A DNA stretch of 64,000 nucleotides from assembly GCF_000735525.1 (NCBI RefSeq), contig NZ_JMPR01000046.1, forward strand, positions 27,681 through 91,680. The letters run 5' to 3'. This DNA is from Tatumella ptyseos ATCC 33301 (lineage in GTDB: Bacteria > Pseudomonadota > Gammaproteobacteria > Enterobacterales > Enterobacteriaceae). The translations under genes were made by a program, and so were the position numbers. Under the pieces are notes generated by a model that saw nothing but the letters and a program-made list of their open reading frames with translations, was not told where the DNA came from and did not search any database. This document shows, one piece after another, positions 43,208 through 52,401 of the stretch (position 1 is its first letter; every line of letters begins with the position of its first letter).

Positions 43208-43465
43208 CTATGATCGGCTGATGCCCGTTATCTTTTCAAGATAGCGGATATTCGATAATGCGCGACTTTTTTCTGACGAAGTCTCGTTGGCATTATCCAC
43301 CAGGTGTTCGATTTTTTTCTGAAATAACAAGCGGGCTTCGGGTGAAAGGGTTTCTACCAGTGCCGATAAAACTAACTCCATCGTGGCCTGGCGCTCTTGC
43401 TGAAGTTTATATTCTTCATCCCTTTCCGCCAGTTTAATTAAAAGCTCAGCAATAATATTTTTCAT
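43208..43465 (-). CDS. iraP: anti-adapter protein IraP
   Basis: Small protein that blocks RssB and so stabilises the stress sigma factor RpoS. It has 85 residues (E. coli 86). The first 17 residues, MKNIIAELLIKLAERDE, closely match E. coli IraP, followed by a coiled-coil-like helical region; the C-terminal third is diverged. Position next to psiF is the E. coli arrangement. The diverged tail lowers certainty a little. Confidence 0.82.
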   Translation of the reverse strand: MKNIIAELLIKLAERDEEYKLQQERQATMELVLSALVETLSPEARLLFQKKIEHLVDNANETSSEKSRALSNIRYLEKITGISRS

Positions 43466-43690
43466 ACATAAGCCTCAGAATCATCTGATCCTGAACTTAA
43501 CATTGCGAATACCAAAAAAACAGGCTTTTTATAAAACTGAAACAGTTAATTGCATAAACGAATAGAAATTTAAATACCGGGACATAGCCTCAGGAGGAGA
43601 GCATCCCGGTTCACGGGGCAGCGCCCGGGCGGGAAGTCGCTCAGACACACCCGCGATGATACCGGGTGTGCCTTCAGCAGTTCAGCGGGA

Positions 43691-43852
43691 TCAATTACCG
43701 GAGTAGTGCGGACCACCGCCACCGCCACCCCAGCCACCACCACCACCGCCGTGACCACCGCCACCCCAGCCGCCGCCAGGAGGCGGGAAAATACAGCCAT
43801 TCAGCATTACTACGACGCCCAGAACAGCAGCAATTTTTAACAGTCGTACCAT
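43691..43852 (-). CDS. small glycine-rich lipoprotein
   Basis: A 53-residue gene. Signal region MVRLLKIAAVLGVVVMLNGC with a lipobox ending at Cys20, then IFPPP and a glycine-tryptophan-histidine tail made of runs of four to six glycines broken by W, H and W, ending PHYSGN. GAGGT lies 6 bases before the ATG. Repeated GGT/GGC codons on this strand produce longer spurious frames in both directions. Function unknown; it lies between iraP and another small lipoprotein gene, all on the minus strand. Confidence 0.8.
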   Translation of the reverse strand: MVRLLKIAAVLGVVVMLNGCIFPPPGGGWGGGGHGGGGGGWGGGGGGPHYSGN

Positions 43853-44028
43853 AGTTGACCTCTATTCGGGTTGTTTCTGCTTCCGGTCTTCAGTATATAG
43901 GCAGTATTGCTCAGAAAAATCCGTATCCTCCCTGTATTTATTCACTGAAACCAGCCTTAACACTTTTCTGACACTGCCCCTACAGCACCCTGTCGTTTTC
44001 GCTAACCCCGGCGGCAGGCATAGCAGTT

Positions 44029-44322
44029 TCAGCCACAATAGACCCGGGTAATTTTCCCTTGCTCATCCGCCATAAAATTCAGACGGCGCAGGTTAAAGTC
44101 CATCGTAACAACCGAATTATAGGCAATCGCCCTGGACTCGGTCCCGAACCGCATATTTTCTATAGAGGTCAATGGCTTGCCAATAAAATTCTGGAACTGA
44201 GAGGCTCCGCACATATCATCATCCGGGACATAAGCCGGTGCCTGCTGACGGTGGCTGGCAGACTGGCAGGAGGCCAGTAGTACAATTCCGCTTAACAGAG
44301 CGAGTTTTCCGTAAAATGTCAT
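44029..44322 (-). CDS. I78-family protease inhibitor lipoprotein
   Basis: A 97-residue protein with lipobox LLASC at Cys19 and a mature domain of the peptidase inhibitor I78 type: CGASQFQNFIGKPLTSI, then FGTESRAIAYNSVVTMDF and RLNFMADEQGKITRVYCG. Known I78 inhibitors act on serine proteases, so a periplasmic or surface protective role is likely, by inference. ATG 44322 is preferred (AGGAG 5 bases upstream); the ATG just before it is too close to that site. Confidence 0.82.
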   Translation of the reverse strand: MTFYGKLALLSGIVLLASCQSASHRQQAPAYVPDDDMCGASQFQNFIGKPLTSIENMRFGTESRAIAYNSVVTMDFNLRRLNFMADEQGKITRVYCG

Positions 44323-44677
44323 CATAACTCCTGAAACGCCACACTGAGACACTTCTCCGCGGGCTTTGTACAACATAAAATACTGATCCGGGCCACACTT
44401 GTACTGATGTCATCATGGAATGCCGGGTATCACACGGGAAAGATATCTTCAGCCAGCCATACTCTTCACTGTAGCGGTTTTCTGTTACAAAGAGACGTGG
44501 TTATCTTACTCACTGGCCATCTCTGATACTGACTGACCGGCGGCCCCTGATTGCATCCTCCCGCGGGAAAATGGATCACACTAAGTGACGTCAATGGCCT
44601 CTGCGATTATCGCTGATGACTCGACAGTGATCTTTACCATTGATATTATTCAGAAGATTCTTAACTCCGGACTGCCG
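44323..44677. other. divergent intergenic region
   Basis: Separates the I78 lipoprotein gene from the CPBP protease gene. No further gene is recognised; an in-frame extension of the protease (from GTG 44585) would cover its last 93 bases. Confidence 0.5.
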
Positions 44678-45331
44678 ATGAATACACATTCCGATAAAAT
44701 CACACTCACCGCGTTTTATCTTGGAAGTTTTGTTATCTACTACGTGATAACCCTGATGATAACGCTGTTTCCTGACTTTCTGGCACTGCGGACCAGTGGC
44801 TTGCTGGTGCCGGTGATCTGCCTGCTTGAATTTGCAGTGATTTATCCGTTGTATCGTTTTTACTGCCAGCGCCGGGACGACATTCCTTTCGGTCAGTTAT
44901 TACTGGTACCGACATTACTATTCACGGCAGCGTTACTGATCCTGATGGTTGCGGAGACCCAATATTTAGTCCCGGAAGTCTGGCTGTCCGAACAAGCCAA
45001 TCAGCCGCGGAACTCTCAATTGATTCTGCTGATCACTGCCGTCTGTCTGGCACCGGTATTTGAAGAAATTTTATTCCGTGGGTTTCTTCTGCAAGCGTTT
45101 TTATTATGGGCTCCTGAAAGCCGGCTGGCCTGTACCTTACTGACGTCATTGCTTTTTGCCGCCATGCATACTCAGTATATTCACTGGCAGTCCATCGTAG
45201 CGCTGACACTCTTCTCACTCTTATTGTGCTGGGCCAGAATCAAAAGCAAAGGACTCGCCTTACCGGTTTTTTTGCATACCCTGAACAACCTGATAGCCCT
45301 GGTGCCGGCATTATATCTTTCTGCAGCTTAG
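44678..45331 (+). CDS. CPBP family intramembrane metalloprotease
   Basis: Membrane protein of the CAAX protease/bacteriocin-processing (ABI) family, about 217 residues with six to seven hydrophobic segments. The catalytic motifs are present in order: EEILFRGFLLQAF, then LLFAAMHTQY, then FLHTLNNLIAL. Members cleave within membranes or confer bacteriocin self-immunity; the target here is unknown. The start is uncertain: ATG 44678 begins MNTHSDKITLTAFYLG just before the first membrane segment, but its ribosome site is poor, and GTG 44585 or ATG 44594 would add 31 or 28 residues. Confidence 0.78.
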   Translation: MNTHSDKITLTAFYLGSFVIYYVITLMITLFPDFLALRTSGLLVPVICLLEFAVIYPLYRFYCQRRDDIPFGQLLLVPTLLFTAALLILMVAETQYLVPEVWLSEQANQPRNSQLILLITAVCLAPVFEEILFRGFLLQAFLLWAPESRLACTLLTSLLFAAMHTQYIHWQSIVALTLFSLLLCWARIKSKGLALPVFLHTLNNLIALVPALYLSAA

Positions 45332-45369
45332 TACGGGCAGTCCATCGCCCGTATGCAGTGATATCACTC

Positions 45370-45546
45370 TCACGACTCAGCGCCAGACTCCTGCTCAAAG
45401 TGCGTTTTGAACTGCTCGTAAATCGACAGCATATTTGAGGCATCTCCCTGTAGCGGGCTCAGTTTGCCGGCCCGGACCAGCTCGATCACCACCTGTAGGG
45501 CGGCCTGCTTTGGGTTTTCAGAAGGGCGGGCGATGGGTTCATTCAT
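45370..45546 (-). CDS. small conserved-looking protein of unknown function
   Basis: A 58-residue acidic, helical protein starting MNEPIARPSENPKQAALQ, with VVIELVRAGKLSPLQG and a glutamate-rich end. I do not recognise the family. An alternative ATG at 45567 adds seven residues and has AGGA 8 bases upstream; longer frames run into the opposite gene. Convergent with the CPBP protease gene and divergent from the next small gene. Confidence 0.5.
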   Translation of the reverse strand: MNEPIARPSENPKQAALQVVIELVRAGKLSPLQGDASNMLSIYEQFKTHFEQESGAES

Positions 45547-45727
45547 TATCTTGTTACCTGTTAACATTGAGAGCGATCCTGGATAAAAATTAAATTGTAA
45601 CGCAGCTACGCACCGTCTTGCAGAAAAACCTGCCATGCCGGTGCGGGTCATCATCGCGTTATCGGCAAGAATGCTATACTGATCCGCCCGGCAATCATGG
45701 CCTGTGCCCGGGTATAAGGAGCTAGTC

Positions 45728-45919
45728 ATGTTAATCGGATTCGTGCTATTAGTCAGTGCCTGTGGTAACGATGCCTGCGATGCTTTGCCGGTTTCGGAGC
45801 ATATTTTTCCGACGCAGGGTAGCTGTGAGGTGATGGCAGATCGTATTCGTAAGGCGCGTCCGCATGCGGTGTTGCTCTGCGGTGAAGTGCATCGGCGTTC
45901 AGGAGCAGAGTCCGAATAA
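45728..45919 (+). CDS. small cysteine-rich protein resembling DUF1482 (YebW)
   Basis: A 63-residue protein, the same length as E. coli YebW. It shares the layout of a hydrophobic N-terminus, a cysteine pair, a TxxxC motif and a RIR stretch followed by a last cysteine (CGNDACDA, TQGSCEVMADRIRK, LLCGEV). AAGGAG lies 7 bases before the ATG, a strong initiation site. The N-terminal LVSAC could also be read as a lipobox. Family assignment is by pattern only; function unknown. Confidence 0.6.
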   Translation: MLIGFVLLVSACGNDACDALPVSEHIFPTQGSCEVMADRIRKARPHAVLLCGEVHRRSGAESE

Positions 45920-45977
45920 GGGCTGTTTTCCCGGATAAGCTGCAGGACTCAACGGTTAGCGCGGATAGCGGATAGTT

Positions 45978-46214
45978 ATGAAGTCACAAAAAAACAAGCG
46001 GCCACGTAAACCCGGGGGACGCTGGATTTATTATTTGCTGTATCAGGATATTATCTGGCCCTGTCCCGTGCGCTGGGAATGGGAAGCGGGCTATGGTGGC
46101 TGGCTGCCTTTCTACTATGCCCCGACATTAGAATTTATTGCCGCCGATCCGGCCCGGGTGATCCGGGTACCGCGCGGGTCAAAATCGCCCGGAAAGACCG
46201 GGACAAAGAACTGA
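45978..46214 (+). CDS. small hypothetical protein, aromatic-rich
   Basis: A 78-residue frame following the previous gene by 58 bases in the same direction. A basic N-terminus (KSQKNKRPRKPGG) is followed by a tryptophan- and tyrosine-rich middle (RWIYYLLYQDIIW, WEWEAGYGGWLPFYY) and a basic tail. No family is recognised. The ribosome site is weak. Amino acid order looks protein-like, but it may be spurious. Confidence 0.4.
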   Translation: MKSQKNKRPRKPGGRWIYYLLYQDIIWPCPVRWEWEAGYGGWLPFYYAPTLEFIAADPARVIRVPRGSKSPGKTGTKN

Positions 46215-46258
46215 CAGGGACGGGAGGCCGTAACCTCCCTGACTCTGACACGCCTGAA

Positions 46259-46687
46259 TTAGTTTTCCAGGACGTAATCCAGTGTAATTTCAGTATTCAG
46301 CAACTGAGAGACCGGGCAGCCGGATTTGGCTTTATTAATGATCTCTTCAAATTTTTTCTCATCAATCCCCGGAAGTTCAATAACACTTTTCAGTGCCACT
46401 TTGGTGATGGCAAAACCTTCACCCTTTTTATCCAGAGAAACATCGGCGGTGGTATCGATGCTTTTCGGCGTATGCCCTGCCTGACCCAGCATCAGAGAAA
46501 GCGCCATGGAGAAACAGGCCGCATGGGCTGCGCCAATCAGCTCTTCAGGGTTAGTCCCGGGTTTATCTTCAAAACGGGTGTTAAAGCCATAAGGTTGCTG
46601 ACTGAGCGCGCCGCTTTCGGTGCTGACAGTCCCTTTACCTTTAATATCGCCTTCCCAGTGAGCCGAACCTTTCTTATGAATCGTCAT
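46259..46687 (-). CDS. osmC: osmotically inducible peroxiredoxin OsmC
   Basis: Hydroperoxide reductase induced in stationary phase and osmotic stress. It has 142 residues (E. coli 143), opening MTIHKKGSAHWEGDIKGKGT. The two catalytic cysteines are Cys58 in GAAHAACFSMAL and Cys123 in KSGCPVSQLL. It lies downstream of lldD in the same orientation, with about 90 bases between, so it probably has its own promoter. Confidence 0.96.
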   Translation of the reverse strand: MTIHKKGSAHWEGDIKGKGTVSTESGALSQQPYGFNTRFEDKPGTNPEELIGAAHAACFSMALSLMLGQAGHTPKSIDTTADVSLDKKGEGFAITKVALKSVIELPGIDEKKFEEIINKAKSGCPVSQLLNTEITLDYVLEN

Positions 46688-46777
46688 ACTCTCCTCCGTA
46701 ATAAGATACTCAGTATTCAGTATAGTCGCTCTGTCAGTATTGCCTTGTTTTACCGTGTTACAGGCTATGTTTGCGAA

Positions 46778-47926
46778 TTATCCGGGTAGCTGAAGATTAG
46801 CCAGCAAGTCACGGTTTATCTCCGCCACCGATTTTGCCCCGGTCAGGGTCATGGCAACCCGCATTTCGTTGGCGATCAGCGTCAGCAGATTCTCAACCCC
46901 CTTCTGCCCGTGAGCCGCCAGAGCATAGATAAATGCACGTCCCAGTAATACGGTGTCAGCGCCCAGCGCCAGCATGCGTACAACATCCAGTCCGTTACGG
47001 ATACCGCTGTCTGCCAGTAAGGTCAGGTCGCCTTTAACGGCATCGGCTATCGCAGGCATGGCCCTGGCCGTAGAAAGTACGCCATCCAGTTGCCGGCCGC
47101 CGTGGTTAGACACCACGATACCATCGGCACCAAAACGTACGGCATCTTTAGCATCTTCCGGGTCGAGAATACCTTTAATGACCATCGGGCCGTCCCAGAA
47201 ATCACGGATCCATTCCAGATCTTTCCAGGAGATAGACTGATCAAAGTTATTCGCCAGCCAGCCAATATAATCTTCCAATGCCGTCGGTTTGCCGAGATAC
47301 GCTGAAACATTACCCAGATCATGCGGACGGCCCATAACCCCCACATCCCATGCCCAGGAAGGATGCTGCACTGACTGCAGATAACGGCGTGACGCTGCAA
47401 ACGGACCACTCATCCCGGAATGGGCATCACGATAACGCGCTCCGGGCGTCGGCATATCTACCGTAAAGACCAGCGTTGAACAGCCCGCAGCTTTGGCTCG
47501 TTCCAGTACATTGCGCATAAAACCGCGGTCACGTAAGACATACAACTGAAACCACATGGGGCGGTCAATTGCCGGAGTGACTTCTTCAATCGGACAGACG
47601 GACACCGTGGATAATGTGAAAGGGATCCCTGCTTTTGCTGCGGCTTTCGCAGCCTGAACTTCTCCCCTGCGGGCATACATTCCCGTCAGACCTACCGGCC
47701 CCAGCGCCACCGGCATCGATAATGTCTCATTAAACAGTTTTGTTTCCAGACTCAGCGAGGACATATTTTTTAATACCCGCTGACGTAATGCGATACCGGA
47801 CAGGTCATCGGTATTACGTTTCATGGTGTATTCGGTATAAGCCCCGCCATCGATATAATGGAACAGGAAAGGAGGTAAACGTCGCTCCGCGGCGGCACGA
47901 TAGTCAGATGAAGCAGAAATAATCAT
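46778..47926 (-). CDS. lldD: L-lactate dehydrogenase (quinone-linked, FMN)
   Basis: Membrane-associated flavoenzyme oxidising L-lactate to pyruvate for respiration. It has 382 residues of the FMN alpha-hydroxyacid dehydrogenase family: [25 protein letters not shown], the lysine region GPMVIKGI, the catalytic histidine in [12 protein letters not shown], and the FMN phosphate site [12 protein letters not shown]. It begins two bases after the lldR stop. In E. coli the order is lldP-lldR-lldD; the permease gene lldP is missing here. Confidence 0.96.
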   Translation of the reverse strand: MIISASSDYRAAAERRLPPFLFHYIDGGAYTEYTMKRNTDDLSGIALRQRVLKNMSSLSLETKLFNETLSMPVALGPVGLTGMYARRGEVQAAKAAAKAGIPFTLSTVSVCPIEEVTPAIDRPMWFQLYVLRDRGFMRNVLERAKAAGCSTLVFTVDMPTPGARYRDAHSGMSGPFAASRRYLQSVQHPSWAWDVGVMGRPHDLGNVSAYLGKPTALEDYIGWLANNFDQSISWKDLEWIRDFWDGPMVIKGILDPEDAKDAVRFGADGIVVSNHGGRQLDGVLSTARAMPAIADAVKGDLTLLADSGIRNGLDVVRMLALGADTVLLGRAFIYALAAHGQKGVENLLTLIANEMRVAMTLTGAKSVAEINRDLLANLQLPG

Positions 47927-47928
47927 GA

Positions 47929-48708
47929 TTAATTCTCTGTGCGTTGCAGAAGGCTGTCAGGCAAACGAATAACTCTGAGTTGTCTGGCATAGTCTTCATC
48001 AAGTTGTTGTGTTGTCCTGTGCACGAAACTGAGATGGCAATTGGCTGCGTTACGCGCAGCATCGGCATCACCCCTGAGAATGGCCTGCAACAGATGATCA
48101 TGTTGTTCCGATAACCGGCTGACAATATCCTCACTGGAAAACATTTGCTGACGACTCTGTAATACCGAGCTGTGCAATAAATCAAACAGTCCGCGCATAG
48201 TCTGTAACAACACAGTATTGTGTGACGCTTCAGCAATCATCAGATGAAAACGGGCATCGGCCTGAGCCACGAGGCTGGCATCTCCGCCTTCCTGTAACTC
48301 ACTCATGGCATCAAAGCAGTACTGTAACCGTTGCTTATCTTCCGCGGTGGCCCTGAGCGCCGCATGCCATGCCGTTCCCGCTTCCAGCGTATGTCTTGCC
48401 TCCAGAATATCGGAACGAAAGCCGGGGTTGTCGGGCATCTGTGCCTGCAAAGGCTCGACGATCACCCTTTCCGACCATGGGGAGAGTGCTTTACACACAT
48501 AGGTCCCGCCCCCCCTGTGCGTGGTCACCACCCCGGCACTGTTCAGTTTCTGAAGTGCTTCCCTGACCGATGCCCGGGAAACCTGCAGCTCCGCCGCAAG
48601 TTTACGTTCTGAAGGTAATCGCATTCCGGCCGTCAGTGACTGCTCCCTGATCAGTGTTTGCAGGCGCCTGACCAGCAAATCACTGAGTTTATCTGACGAC
48701 TTTTCCAT
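47929..48708 (-). CDS. lldR: GntR-family regulator LldR
   Basis: L-lactate-responsive regulator of the FadR subfamily, 259 residues. The winged helix occupies about 8-75 with [25 protein letters not shown]; the C-terminal all-helical FCD domain carries the metal-binding [10 protein letters not shown] and later histidines. GGAGGG precedes the ATG. It is co-transcribed with lldD; an operator-like palindrome lies about 180 bases upstream. Confidence 0.93.
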   Translation of the reverse strand: MEKSSDKLSDLLVRRLQTLIREQSLTAGMRLPSERKLAAELQVSRASVREALQKLNSAGVVTTHRGGGTYVCKALSPWSERVIVEPLQAQMPDNPGFRSDILEARHTLEAGTAWHAALRATAEDKQRLQYCFDAMSELQEGGDASLVAQADARFHLMIAEASHNTVLLQTMRGLFDLLHSSVLQSRQQMFSSEDIVSRLSEQHDHLLQAILRGDADAARNAANCHLSFVHRTTQQLDEDYARQLRVIRLPDSLLQRTEN

Positions 48709-49002
48709 TTTTCCCTCCGGCGCGAGCCTCTGTTTCAGACGTTTATCCCGAACAAATGATCTCCTGAAGTTAACGCTGTGTTGTCGGGAGACATCCTAAC
48801 GACAATGTAAAACCATTGTTAAGTTTATTCGAAACCGATCACAAAATTAGTCTCAGAAGTGTGATTCAGCTTACTTTACAACGAAAACCGGTCTGACCAA
48901 TTTAACCCGGAATACATTCAGTCGTCCTGTCGTTCCGGCGGGATTTTTTGCCATGCGGGCCGGTGCTTGTCCTTTTTTCTGCGACGCAACATTCTCTGCA
49001 AC
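48709..49002. other. regulatory region upstream of lldRD
   Basis: No gene is seen. It holds the lldR leader and operator. No lldP remnant is recognisable here, although E. coli has lldP at this position. Confidence 0.5.
48886..48902. promoter_or_regulatory. LldR-type operator
   Basis: AACCGGTCTGACCAATT matches the LldR operator pattern AATTGGTNNNACCAATT except for two bases in the left arm. It is about 180 bases before lldR. Confidence 0.65.
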
Positions 49003-49033
49003 AAAAAAAAAACCCTGACTTTTCGGGTCAGGG
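49003..49033 (-). terminator. intrinsic terminator after adhP
   Basis: On the minus strand, stem CCCTGAC with GTCAGGG followed by a run of at least ten Ts, 21 bases after the stop codon. Confidence 0.92.
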
Positions 49034-49053
49034 CCTGTTTTGCATTCGGGGGG

Positions 49054-50073
49054 TTAGTGATCGTGTGAACAGAAATCAATCACCATACGACCTTTGATTT
49101 TCCCCTGCTCCATCTCATGGAAAATATCATTAATATCTTCAACCTTCCGTTTCTCGACTTTCGGCACCACTTTGCCTTCAGCCGCGAAGCGGAAAGCTTC
49201 ACTCAGATCTTTACGGGTACCGACCAGCGAACCGACGACTTCAATACCATCCAGTACCAGACGAGGAATATCCAGACTCATAGACTCCGGAGGCAGCCCC
49301 ACCGCAACCACACGTCCGCCTGCACGTACGCAATCGACGGCTGAATTAAAGGCTGATTTTGCGACCGCTGTAACGACTGCGGCATGAGCTCCGCCACATT
49401 TTTCCTGCATCACCTTCGCTGCGTCTTCATTTAACGGGTTAATGGTCAGGTCAGCGCCCATCTCTTTGGCAAATTCAAGCTGGTTTTCATTAACATCAAC
49501 AGCGACCACTTTCGCATTAAAGACATTCTTCGCATACTGCAGCGCAAGGTTCCCCAGACCGCCCAGACCATAAATGGCAATCCACTGTCCTGGCTGAATA
49601 TGAGAAACTTTGACCGCTTTATAAGTGGTAACCCCGGCACAGGTAATACTACTGGCGGCGGCAGAATCCAGACCCTCCGGGACTTTAACCGCATAATCCG
49701 CGACCACAATACATTCTTCAGCCATACCGCCATCGACGGTATAACCGGCATTTTTTACGCTACGACACAGGGTTTCATTACCGCTGTTACAATACTCACA
49801 GTATCCGCATCCCTGGAAGAACCAGGCCACACTGGCACGATCGCCGGGCTTCAGTGAGGTTACGCCCGGACCGATTTCTTTGACCACCCCGATACCTTCA
49901 TGCCCCAGAATAACGCCGGTTTTATCACCAAAATCACCGTTTTTTACATGAAGATCCGTATGGCATACGCCACAGTACTCCATCTTTAACAGGGCCTCTC
50001 CGTGCCCGAGAGGGCGCAGTTTCTTATCAACAATGTCTACACTATGATCTTTAGTTACGACTGCTGCTTTCAT
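49054..50073 (-). CDS. adhP: zinc-dependent alcohol dehydrogenase AdhP
   Basis: NAD-dependent medium-chain alcohol dehydrogenase preferring ethanol and propanol. It has 339 residues (E. coli 336). The catalytic zinc ligands are in [11 protein letters not shown] and GHEGIGVV, the structural zinc cluster in [16 protein letters not shown], and the NAD site in [22 protein letters not shown] lies before the ATG. The long gap upstream contains an 18-bp perfect palindrome. Confidence 0.95.
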   Translation of the reverse strand: MKAAVVTKDHSVDIVDKKLRPLGHGEALLKMEYCGVCHTDLHVKNGDFGDKTGVILGHEGIGVVKEIGPGVTSLKPGDRASVAWFFQGCGYCEYCNSGNETLCRSVKNAGYTVDGGMAEECIVVADYAVKVPEGLDSAAASSITCAGVTTYKAVKVSHIQPGQWIAIYGLGGLGNLALQYAKNVFNAKVVAVDVNENQLEFAKEMGADLTINPLNEDAAKVMQEKCGGAHAAVVTAVAKSAFNSAVDCVRAGGRVVAVGLPPESMSLDIPRLVLDGIEVVGSLVGTRKDLSEAFRFAAEGKVVPKVEKRKVEDINDIFHEMEQGKIKGRMVIDFCSHDH

Positions 50074-50173
50074 GGAAGAACTCCTTAAGACGGGAACAGT
50101 GAAAGTAGATATCTCTTACACCAGAGTGTATCGATATATCAGGGTAAAAGAGTTGATATTCATCAGAAAAATT

Positions 50174-50191
50174 AAATATCCCGGGATATTT
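50174..50191. promoter_or_regulatory. perfect 18-bp palindrome between adhP and the nitroreductase gene
   Basis: AAATATCCCGGGATATTT is perfectly self-complementary. It lies about 100 bases upstream of adhP and fits an operator for a dimeric repressor; the protein is unknown. Confidence 0.5.
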
Positions 50192-50361
50192 TTAGCTCAG
50201 TTTACTGACGAGATCGCCCTGTTGTTGATATTACCGCCAAAATCAGACCCGGTACAGGTTAAGGGTTCCGGTAGAAAAAATAGCGGGCAGAGTTATTCAC
50301 CAGCAAAGAAACACCGCTACACTCTTTGATACTATCAATCATGTTTGTTACTTAGTGTCCG

Positions 50362-50465
50362 GAGGTATTATTTACGAGGTAAGCATCCCCCTGTCACTCA
50401 GACAGGCGAATACCTCACAGCCCCCTCGCGGAACTCCCGGGGACGTGACCCCATAACGAAGGAGA
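50362..50465 (+). promoter_or_regulatory. structured 5' leader of the nitroreductase-like gene
   Basis: An outer stem GAGGTATT (50362-50369) and AATACCTC (50409-50416) encloses a CCTGTC/GACAGG hairpin (50390-50406). A second GC-rich fold, with CCCC paired to GGGG near 50420-50452, follows just before the ribosome site AAGGAG. The arrangement resembles a riboswitch or attenuator, but I do not recognise a known class. Confidence 0.45.
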
Positions 50466-50469
50466 CGAT

Positions 50470-51069
50470 ATGTCGCAAAGTTTTAATGCACTGGCCGAAA
50501 AACGCAGAACTATCTACGCCCTGGGTCCCACGCTGCCGCTGGCAGAAGATGAGGTTATAGCTCTTATCCGGACGGCTATCCGAAATGCCCCCTCGGCCTT
50601 CAACTCGCAGAGTTCGCGGGCGCTGATCCTGCTGGGCGAGGAACATAAAAAATTCTGGGCACTGACCGGTGATCAACTGAAAAAACGTGTTGCGGCCGAT
50701 GCTTTCGTTAACACCGAAAAAAAACTGGCCGGCTTTGCAGCCGCAGCAGGTTCCGTCCTGTTTTTTGAAGACCAGCAGGTGGTGAGCGGACTGCAGCAGC
50801 AGTTCCCGTCCTATGCGGATAATTTCCCGATCTGGTCAGAACACAGTACAGGAATTGCCCAATATGCTGTCTGGCTGGCACTGGCAGAAAAAGGTATCGG
50901 GGCGAACCTGCAGCACTATAACCCGCTGGTAGATGAGGATGTACAGCAGACATGGAATATTCCGGCAAGCTGGAAACTGCGGGCGCAGATGAACTTCGGT
51001 TCCATCGAAGCCCCGGCGGGAGAGAAAACCTATATTCCTGACAGCGAGCGTTTTATCGTTGCTCGCTAA
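50470..51069 (+). CDS. nitroreductase family oxidoreductase
   Basis: FMN-dependent NAD(P)H oxidoreductase of the nitroreductase fold, 199 residues. The FMN-binding start KRRTIYALG and the SAFNSQSSRALILLG segment are typical, as is the later GIAQYAVWLALAEKGIGANLQHYNP. Family members reduce nitro compounds, quinones or unknown electrophiles; the natural substrate is not evident. AAGGAGA is 5 bases before the ATG. Divergent from adhP, with a long structured leader. Confidence 0.87.
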   Translation: MSQSFNALAEKRRTIYALGPTLPLAEDEVIALIRTAIRNAPSAFNSQSSRALILLGEEHKKFWALTGDQLKKRVAADAFVNTEKKLAGFAAAAGSVLFFEDQQVVSGLQQQFPSYADNFPIWSEHSTGIAQYAVWLALAEKGIGANLQHYNPLVDEDVQQTWNIPASWKLRAQMNFGSIEAPAGEKTYIPDSERFIVAR

Positions 51070-51111
51070 GCGTTAAGCCTTATGCCGGCCGGCTGGCCGG
51101 CATAAAAAGCA

Positions 51112-52401
51112 TTACTCAGACAGAGATTCCAGCGCCTGTTGCAGGTCGGCAATCAGATCTGCCGGGTGCTCGATCCCGATAGACACGCGGACCGTAGTCT
51201 CGTAGATGGCAAAAGCTTCGCGGGTTTCTTTTGCGACACCGGAGTGTGTGGTCGTTGCCGGGTGGCTTGCCAGCGATTCAGTTCCCCCCAGACTGACAGC
51301 CAGCCTGAAAATTTTCAGGTGGTTCAGGAAACGGAAGGCATCCGCCTGTGTCTGTCCGACATCAAAGGAAAAGGTGGAACCTGCCCCCTGGCATTGCTGC
51401 TGATACAGTTTACCTTCCGGAGTCTCTGCACCTTTGAACGGCAGATAATTGACCGCCGAAATTCCGGGATGTTGTTGCAGAAATTCAGCCACTTTCTGTG
51501 CGTTATTATTCGCTTTTTCCATGCGTAACTGCAACGTTTCCAGAGAACGCCCCAGCATCCAGCAGGAGTGCGGGTCAAGCTGTGTACCTATCGCACTACG
51601 CATCTGCCTGACCGGTGCCATCAGCGCACGACTGCCCATTGCTGCACCGGCCACCAGGTCAGAATGCCCGCCGACATATTTTGTCAGGGAGTACACACTG
51701 ATATCCGCACCAAGCGCCAGCGGACGCTGAAAGACCGGCCCGAGCAATGTATTATCGCAGACTACCGGCGGACGGAAGCCCTGTAACGTTTCGATTTCAT
51801 CGGCAAGTCTGGCAAGCAGACGGATATCCGCCAGAGAGTTCGTCGGGTTAGCCGGTGTTTCCACAAAAATAGCCGCCACACGACCGGTGCTGAGTGCAGC
51901 TTTGGCCGACGCCAGCATCGGCGCATATTCCAGCGCATGACTCAACGGATGACTGCTGATCCCTAACCGGGCCAGGGTTTTATTGAACAGGGTTTCTGTC
52001 CCCCCGTAAAGCGGCTGGGTTTTCAGAACCACATCCCCTGGCTGGCACAGCGTCAGTAATACTGAGCTTATCGCAGACATCCCGGATGAAAACAGGGCAC
52101 AACGTTCGGCACCTTCATACAGCGCCAGACGATCTTCCACAATTTCACTGTTTGGATGGTTAAAACGGGAATACACCAGCCCTTCGCGGGTTCCGTCCGG
52201 GGCAGCCTGACGCCCGCTGGCGACATCAAAGAAGGTTTTCCCTTCTTCTGCGGTGCGAAAAATAAAGGTTGAGGTAAGGAAAACCGGAGGCTTCACCGCA
52301 CCTTCAGATAACATCGGGTCATAACCATAGCTGGTCATCAATGTTTCCGGGTGCAACTGATGCTCTCCCTGGCGGGTTTTAATGGTTTTACCGTCACTCA
52401 T
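51112..52401 (-). CDS. cystathionine gamma-synthase family PLP enzyme
   Basis: Pyridoxal-phosphate enzyme of the Cys/Met metabolism family, 429 residues. PLP-phosphate binding YSRFNHPNSEIVEDRLALYE and SGMSAISSVLLT, the aspartate in VCDNTLLGP, and the Schiff-base lysine in SVYSLTKYVGGHSD are all present. A long N-terminal extension and an insert with the GRQAAPDGTREG segment set it apart from MetB and MetC, so methionine gamma-lyase-like or another activity is possible. No MetJ box was noticed. Convergent with the nitroreductase gene. Confidence 0.88.
   Translation of the reverse strand: MSDGKTIKTRQGEHQLHPETLMTSYGYDPMLSEGAVKPPVFLTSTFIFRTAEEGKTFFDVASGRQAAPDGTREGLVYSRFNHPNSEIVEDRLALYEGAERCALFSSGMSAISSVLLTLCQPGDVVLKTQPLYGGTETLFNKTLARLGISSHPLSHALEYAPMLASAKAALSTGRVAAIFVETPANPTNSLADIRLLARLADEIETLQGFRPPVVCDNTLLGPVFQRPLALGADISVYSLTKYVGGHSDLVAGAAMGSRALMAPVRQMRSAIGTQLDPHSCWMLGRSLETLQLRMEKANNNAQKVAEFLQQHPGISAVNYLPFKGAETPEGKLYQQQCQGAGSTFSFDVGQTQADAFRFLNHLKIFRLAVSLGGTESLASHPATTTHSGVAKETREAFAIYETTVRVSIGIEHPADLIADLQQALESLSE

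Noticed and set aside
43570-43800. 76-residue valine/alanine-rich frame
   Set aside because: Out-of-frame shadow of the glycine-rich lipoprotein repeats; no ribosome site.
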